From contig CALWVC010000052.1 in assembly GCA_944384865.1 (NCBI GenBank), positions 1 to 9,157 of the forward strand: a stretch of DNA of 9,157 nt. The letters run 5' to 3'. Both the position numbers and the translations under genes were made by a program. Origin of the DNA: an uncultured Clostridia bacterium (GTDB lineage Bacteria > Bacillota > Clostridia > Oscillospirales > Acutalibacteraceae). How positions within the stretch are numbered: position 1 is the first letter of the stretch; each line of letters opens with the position of its first letter. Shown here in pieces: positions 6,789-9,157 of this stretch. The notes under the pieces are model-generated. The model saw nothing but the letters and a program-made list of their open reading frames with translations, was not told where the DNA came from and did no database searches.

Positions 6789-7886
6789 TTATTCTTCATC
6801 TTCGCCGTAATAGCCGCTTTCAGGGCGGATATCGATCTTCCAGCCGGTCAGCTTGGCGGCCAGCCGGGCGTTTTGCCCCTTGTTGCCGATGGCCAGCGAA
6901 AGCTGATGATCCGGCACCGTGGCCCGGCAGGACTTCTCAGCTTCCGATACGATTTCCACGCCCACGACCTTTGCGGGCGACAGCGCTTCGGATACAAAGG
7001 CGGCAATATCGTCGGAATACCGGACAATATCGATCTTTTCGCCGCCCAGTTCTTCGACAATTTTAGCCACTCTCGCGCCCTTCGGCCCAATGCAGGCGCC
7101 GATGGGATCAACGTTTTCGTCTTTAGACCAGACGGCCATTTTGGTGCGGGAACCGGCTTCTCTGGAGATGGCCCTGATCTCTACCGTGCCGTCGAAAATT
7201 TCCGGCACTTCCAGCTCAAACAACCGTTTGACCAGCCCCGGATGCGTACGGGAAACCCGGATGCGCATGCCCTTTTCATCATCTTTGACGTCTACGATAT
7301 AAACCCGGATTTTCTGGCCCTCATACAGTCGCTCAAATTCCAGCTGTTCCTTTTTGGGCAGAATGGTTTCGCCTTTACCGATTTCCACCGTGGCGTTGCC
7401 GGTGCGCGGGTCGATGCTCTGCACGGTCGCAGTCACGATTTCATGCTGGCGGGATTGAAATTCCTGCAACACCAGCCCGTGCTCGGCGTCCCGAATGCCC
7501 TGCCGGATGACGTGTTTCGCGGTTTGTGCAACGATCCGGCCAAACTGCATGGTGTCAAGATCAATTTGAATCAAATCGCCGATTTGCGCATTTTTATCAT
7601 ATTTTTGAGCCTCTTGCGGCAGGATCTGTTCATGTTCGTTTTCGATTTCTTCTACGACCTGCTTTTGCACATAAACTCTGAAAAGCTGTTTGTCAACGTC
7701 AATGTCGCAGTGAACCACATCGGAACCGCCGTAATCCCGGCGGGCGGCGACGACGATGGCGTTGCTGATTTTTTCAGCGATATACTGCGCTTCGACGCCT
7801 TTCTCCGCTTCCATCAGCCGCAGCGCTTCAAAAAACTCGTTGTTTCTGGCGTCTTTAGAAACGGCCTTGCTTGCTTTTTTTGCCAT
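6789..7886 (-). CDS. nusA: Transcription termination/antitermination factor NusA
   Basis: A 365-residue NusA of the short Gram-positive form, lacking the C-terminal AR repeats of E. coli NusA. It binds RNA polymerase and nascent RNA, stimulating pausing and intrinsic termination. The N-terminal polymerase-binding domain (about 14-125) begins NNEFFEALRLMEAEKGV and includes GRIVAQTAKHVIRQ. An S1 domain spans about 148-212, ending in KGMRIRVSRTHPGLV. The link SREAGSRTKMAVWS (241-254) is the conserved NusA block, followed by KH1 with CIGPKGARV (265-273) and KH2 with AIGNKGQNARLAAKLTGWK (332-350). The tail is acidic (GEDEE). I placed the start at 7886 (MAKKASK). The ATG four codons upstream (7898) abuts the AAAAGG ribosome binding site with no spacer, while 7886 lies 11 nt from AAAGGA, like rbfA. 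The gene follows rimP by 43 nt. Confidence 0.97.
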   Translation of the reverse strand: MAKKASKAVSKDARNNEFFEALRLMEAEKGVEAQYIAEKISNAIVVAARRDYGGSDVVHCDIDVDKQLFRVYVQKQVVEEIENEHEQILPQEAQKYDKNAQIGDLIQIDLDTMQFGRIVAQTAKHVIRQGIRDAEHGLVLQEFQSRQHEIVTATVQSIDPRTGNATVEIGKGETILPKKEQLEFERLYEGQKIRVYIVDVKDDEKGMRIRVSRTHPGLVKRLFELEVPEIFDGTVEIRAISREAGSRTKMAVWSKDENVDPIGACIGPKGARVAKIVEELGGEKIDIVRYSDDIAAFVSEALSPAKVVGVEIVSEAEKSCRATVPDHQLSLAIGNKGQNARLAAKLTGWKIDIRPESGYYGEDEE

Positions 7887-7929
7887 GAATCCAACCATCC
7901 TTTTCTGTTTCTATCGTGTTTCGTTATGC

Positions 7930-8397
7930 TTAAAAATCCAAATCGTCCGCGCAGACCTTCGCCACGGCGGATCTGTCAAACGTCAGCAGCCCGCCGTCGG
8001 TTTCACAGCGGATCTTGCCGTCGCTGCAATCCCCCAGCGTTCCTCGGAATTCCTTTTGCCCGTTCAGCGGACGGATCAGCCGGATGATTACATCCCGGCC
8101 GATGTAGGCGCTGAAATGTTTTGGTCGGGTCAGTTCCCGGCCAAGCCCGGGGGAGGAAACCTCCAGGTAATAGCTTTCTCTGATCGGATCAGCCTGATCC
8201 AGCGGCGCGTCGATCGCTCTGGAAAACGCCTCGCAGTCGTCGATGCCAACGCCGCCCGGCTTATCTATAAAGATCCGCAGAAAATAAGAGGTGCCCTCTT
8301 TTACATAGCGGATATCCCAGATTGAAAGCCCCAGCGCGTCTGCCGCGGGCTGCACGATCTGCCATACCTTTCCGGCGACACCTTGCTGTTCGGTCAT
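7930..8397 (-). CDS. rimP: Ribosome maturation factor RimP
   Basis: A 155-residue RimP (YlxS/YhbC/DUF150 family), which assists early 30S assembly by promoting binding of S12 and nearby proteins. Family features are GLSIWDIRYVKEGTSYFLRI (23-42), IDKPGGVGIDDCEAFSRAID (44-63, the usual D...G..I.DCE..SR pattern), YYLEVSSPGLGRELTRPKHF (76-95) and the small C-terminal SH3-like domain (about 96-155, with FRGTLGD and the terminal DDLDF). The ATG at 8397 is set by a strong CAGGAGGT ribosome binding site 5 nt upstream. A longer reading with a TTG at 8448 would begin inside the leader stem-loop and lacks a ribosome binding site. This is the first gene of the operon, about 80 nt downstream of the predicted transcription start. 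Confidence 0.96.
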   Translation of the reverse strand: MTEQQGVAGKVWQIVQPAADALGLSIWDIRYVKEGTSYFLRIFIDKPGGVGIDDCEAFSRAIDAPLDQADPIRESYYLEVSSPGLGRELTRPKHFSAYIGRDVIIRLIRPLNGQKEFRGTLGDCSDGKIRCETDGGLLTFDRSAVAKVCADDLDF

Positions 8398-8428
8398 GCG
8401 AAACCTCCTGAAAATACTGTAATAGGAA

Positions 8429-8460
8429 TGAAAGAGCGGGTCTTTCAACCCACTCTTTCA
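8429..8460 (-). promoter_or_regulatory. Leader stem-loop upstream of rimP
   Basis: In the transcript TGAAAGAGTGGGT (8460-8448) pairs with ACCCGCTCTTTCA (8441-8429) around the 6-nt loop TGAAAG, giving a 13-bp stem with one G-U pair. It lies about 18 nt after the predicted transcription start and 31 nt before the rimP ATG. The downstream sequence is TTCCTATTACAG, a broken U-run rather than a clean U-tract, so a weak or NusA-assisted terminator/attenuator is conceivable. An alternative 7-bp hairpin uses the same 3' arm. In B. subtilis the equivalent nusA operon is reported to be autoregulated by NusA-dependent termination; the link here is inference. Confidence 0.7.
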
Positions 8461-8485
8461 CAAACACTCCATACATACAATATGC

Positions 8486-8514
8486 ATTATATCATACAAG
8501 TTTCAAAATTGCAA
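8486..8514 (-). promoter_or_regulatory. Sigma-A-type promoter for the rimP-nusA-infB operon
   Basis: The minus strand shows a -35 box TTGCAA (8514-8509, four of six consensus bases), a 17-bp spacer and a perfect -10 TATAAT (8491-8486). A TG one base upstream of the -10 makes it an extended -10 promoter. A run of seven A (about 8518-8524) just upstream of the -35 could act as an UP element. The predicted transcription start is near 8478, giving an untranslated leader of about 80 nt before rimP. No other promoter of comparable quality was noticed at the gene junctions. Confidence 0.85.
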
Positions 8515-8525
8515 GCGTTTTTTTG

Positions 8526-8550
8526 AAAAATCCACCGCCGGCCGGATTTT
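8526..8550 (-). terminator. Intrinsic terminator of the deacetylase gene
   Basis: AAAATCC (8550-8544) pairs with GGATTTT (8533-8527) around a 10-nt GC-rich loop in which CC can further pair with GG. The right arm runs into a TTTTT tract and CAAAAAAACG. The deacetylase stop codon TAA (8551-8549) overlaps the left arm. The stem is short, so strength is uncertain. Its place between the deacetylase and the rimP promoter fits a transcription-unit boundary. The near-symmetric arms (A-run/T-run) could also work weakly on the other strand, where no gene is supported. Confidence 0.6.
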
Positions 8551-9157
8551 AGCCCAGATGGACGGTCTGCCCCGCCGGGATGCAGACTGCTTGCGAATCC
8601 ACGCTGATCCAGATATCCAGAGCAGACGGATTGAACACCATGGATTCGTCGGCTGAAAACCGTAGGTTCCGCAGGGCGTTGACATAATCGGCGATTTCGA
8701 TGTTGGTTGCATACCAGATTTCCGGTTTACCCCCCATCAGCCGGCAAAAATCCTCGATCATCGTCCAGCCGCTGCCGTCTGCGTAATCGAATTCATAGGC
8801 GTGTCCCCAGATATATAGCAGCCACGGCTGCCAGTCTTGCTGTATCTTCAGAAAATCCTGCCCTTTTTGCAAAATTTCCCCGTTATGGTGTGCAGTGGGA
8901 TTCCAATACATAAAATCCTCCGGTATACGAAAGCTGCCTGAGCTTTGTACTGTGCGGGCGTATTCGGCGCCCAGCATCCGTGCGGTTTCGGCGGCCTGCC
9001 GCGTCACTGTACCAAAAGGATAAGAGATCCCCCGAACGATCGAGCCGCACAGTTGCTCCAGCGCCCGCTTGTCTTTCAGGATCTCATTGACCCAGCACTG
9101 CTGGGAAACGGCCAGCGGATCCGGGTGTGTGCTCGTGTGCATTGAGACCTCATGGCC
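8549..9157 (-). CDS. Polysaccharide deacetylase (NodB/CE4-type), C-terminal part (5' end beyond window)
   Basis: The frame is open to the right window edge; 202 C-terminal codons are present, beginning GHEVSMHTSTHPDPLAV. The NodB-homology metal motif HxxxH is seen as H7 and H11 of this fragment (HTSTHP). RGISYPFG (42-49), EYARTVQSSGSF (65-76), LLYIWGHAYEFD (113-124, with H119 a probable catalytic histidine) and EIWYATNIEIADYVNAL (146-162) follow. This order is typical of a cytosolic-looking CE4 group common in Clostridia and Bacteroidetes. The first motif (FDD) and any signal peptide lie outside the window, so location and substrate (peptidoglycan, chitooligosaccharide or other N- or O-acetylated glycan) cannot be judged. 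The gene is on the same strand as the rimP operon but is separated by a terminator and a strong promoter, so it appears to be an independent unit. Confidence 0.9.
   Translation of the reverse strand, partial: GHEVSMHTSTHPDPLAVSQQCWVNEILKDKRALEQLCGSIVRGISYPFGTVTRQAAETARMLGAEYARTVQSSGSFRIPEDFMYWNPTAHHNGEILQKGQDFLKIQQDWQPWLLYIWGHAYEFDYADGSGWTMIEDFCRLMGGKPEIWYATNIEIADYVNALRNLRFSADESMVFNPSALDIWISVDSQAVCIPAGQTVHLG

Noticed and set aside
6765..8087. Long plus-strand open frame of 440 codons opposite nusA and the start of rimP
   Set aside because: It lies wholly antisense to two well-conserved genes, has no recognisable domain or convincing ribosome binding site, and its length is explained by codon bias of nusA on the other strand.
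8398..8448. N-terminal extension of rimP from a TTG at 8448
   Set aside because: The added residues come from the leader stem-loop and do not resemble RimP; the ATG at 8397 has a near-ideal ribosome binding site.
8261..8476. Possible leader peptide frame in the rimP leader starting near 8476
   Set aside because: Its ATG lies at the predicted transcript start with no room for a ribosome binding site, and the frame simply reads through the hairpin and into rimP out of frame. No attenuator-type codon run is seen.
1..9157. A hidden defence, mobile or otherwise undescribed multi-gene system
   Set aside because: All nine complete genes belong to well-known conserved families in a standard order, both partial genes are recognisable, and there are no direct-repeat arrays, IS ends, integrase or tRNA attachment sites. 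The novelty visible here is limited to regulatory details.

Overview
This window is a core housekeeping stretch of a moderately GC-rich member of the Bacillota, most likely class Clostridia, Oscillospirales-like. The support is the Gram-positive gene order rimP-nusA-rnpM-ylxQ-infB-rbfA-nrnA-truB-ribF, a short NusA without C-terminal acidic repeats, and purine-rich ribosome binding sites ahead of most genes. A species cannot be named from the sequence. Every gene I support lies on the minus strand, so transcription runs from high to low coordinates.

Layout in the direction of transcription: (1) 9157-8549, the C-terminal part of a NodB-type polysaccharide deacetylase that enters from the window edge and ends in an intrinsic terminator overlapping its stop codon. 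(2) 8526-8398, a compact regulatory region with a strong extended -10 promoter, an A-tract upstream of the -35, and a leader of about 80 nt containing a 13-bp stem-loop. (3) 8397-314, nine consecutive genes for ribosome maturation, transcription elongation/termination, translation initiation, small-RNA turnover, tRNA pseudouridylation and FMN/FAD synthesis. (4) 300-1, the N-terminal 100 codons of an Orn/Lys/Arg decarboxylase-family PLP enzyme, 13 nt behind ribF and running off the left edge.

The genes form one apparent transcription unit. rimP, infB and rbfA serve 30S maturation and initiation. nusA controls RNA polymerase pausing and termination. rnpM and ylxQ are small RNA-binding proteins. 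nrnA degrades nanoRNAs and/or cyclic-dinucleotide products, truB makes tRNA Psi55, and ribF makes flavin cofactors. Junctions are tight: 11-nt overlaps at rnpM/ylxQ and rbfA/nrnA, 1 nt at nrnA/truB, gaps of 30-44 nt elsewhere. The exception is a 94-nt GC-rich, hairpin-rich gap between infB and rbfA, where ylxP sits in Bacillus. No intrinsic terminator is visible inside the unit.

I see no mobile element, CRISPR array, tRNA/rRNA or defence system, and no convincing unknown multi-gene system. The points worth a second look are regulatory (rimP leader stem-loop with an alternative fold, an inverted repeat around the -35, a six-codon ORF ahead of ribF, recurrent AAAGGATGGT start regions) and two sequence deviations (riboflavin kinase loop of RibF, HTPGHS in the decarboxylase).
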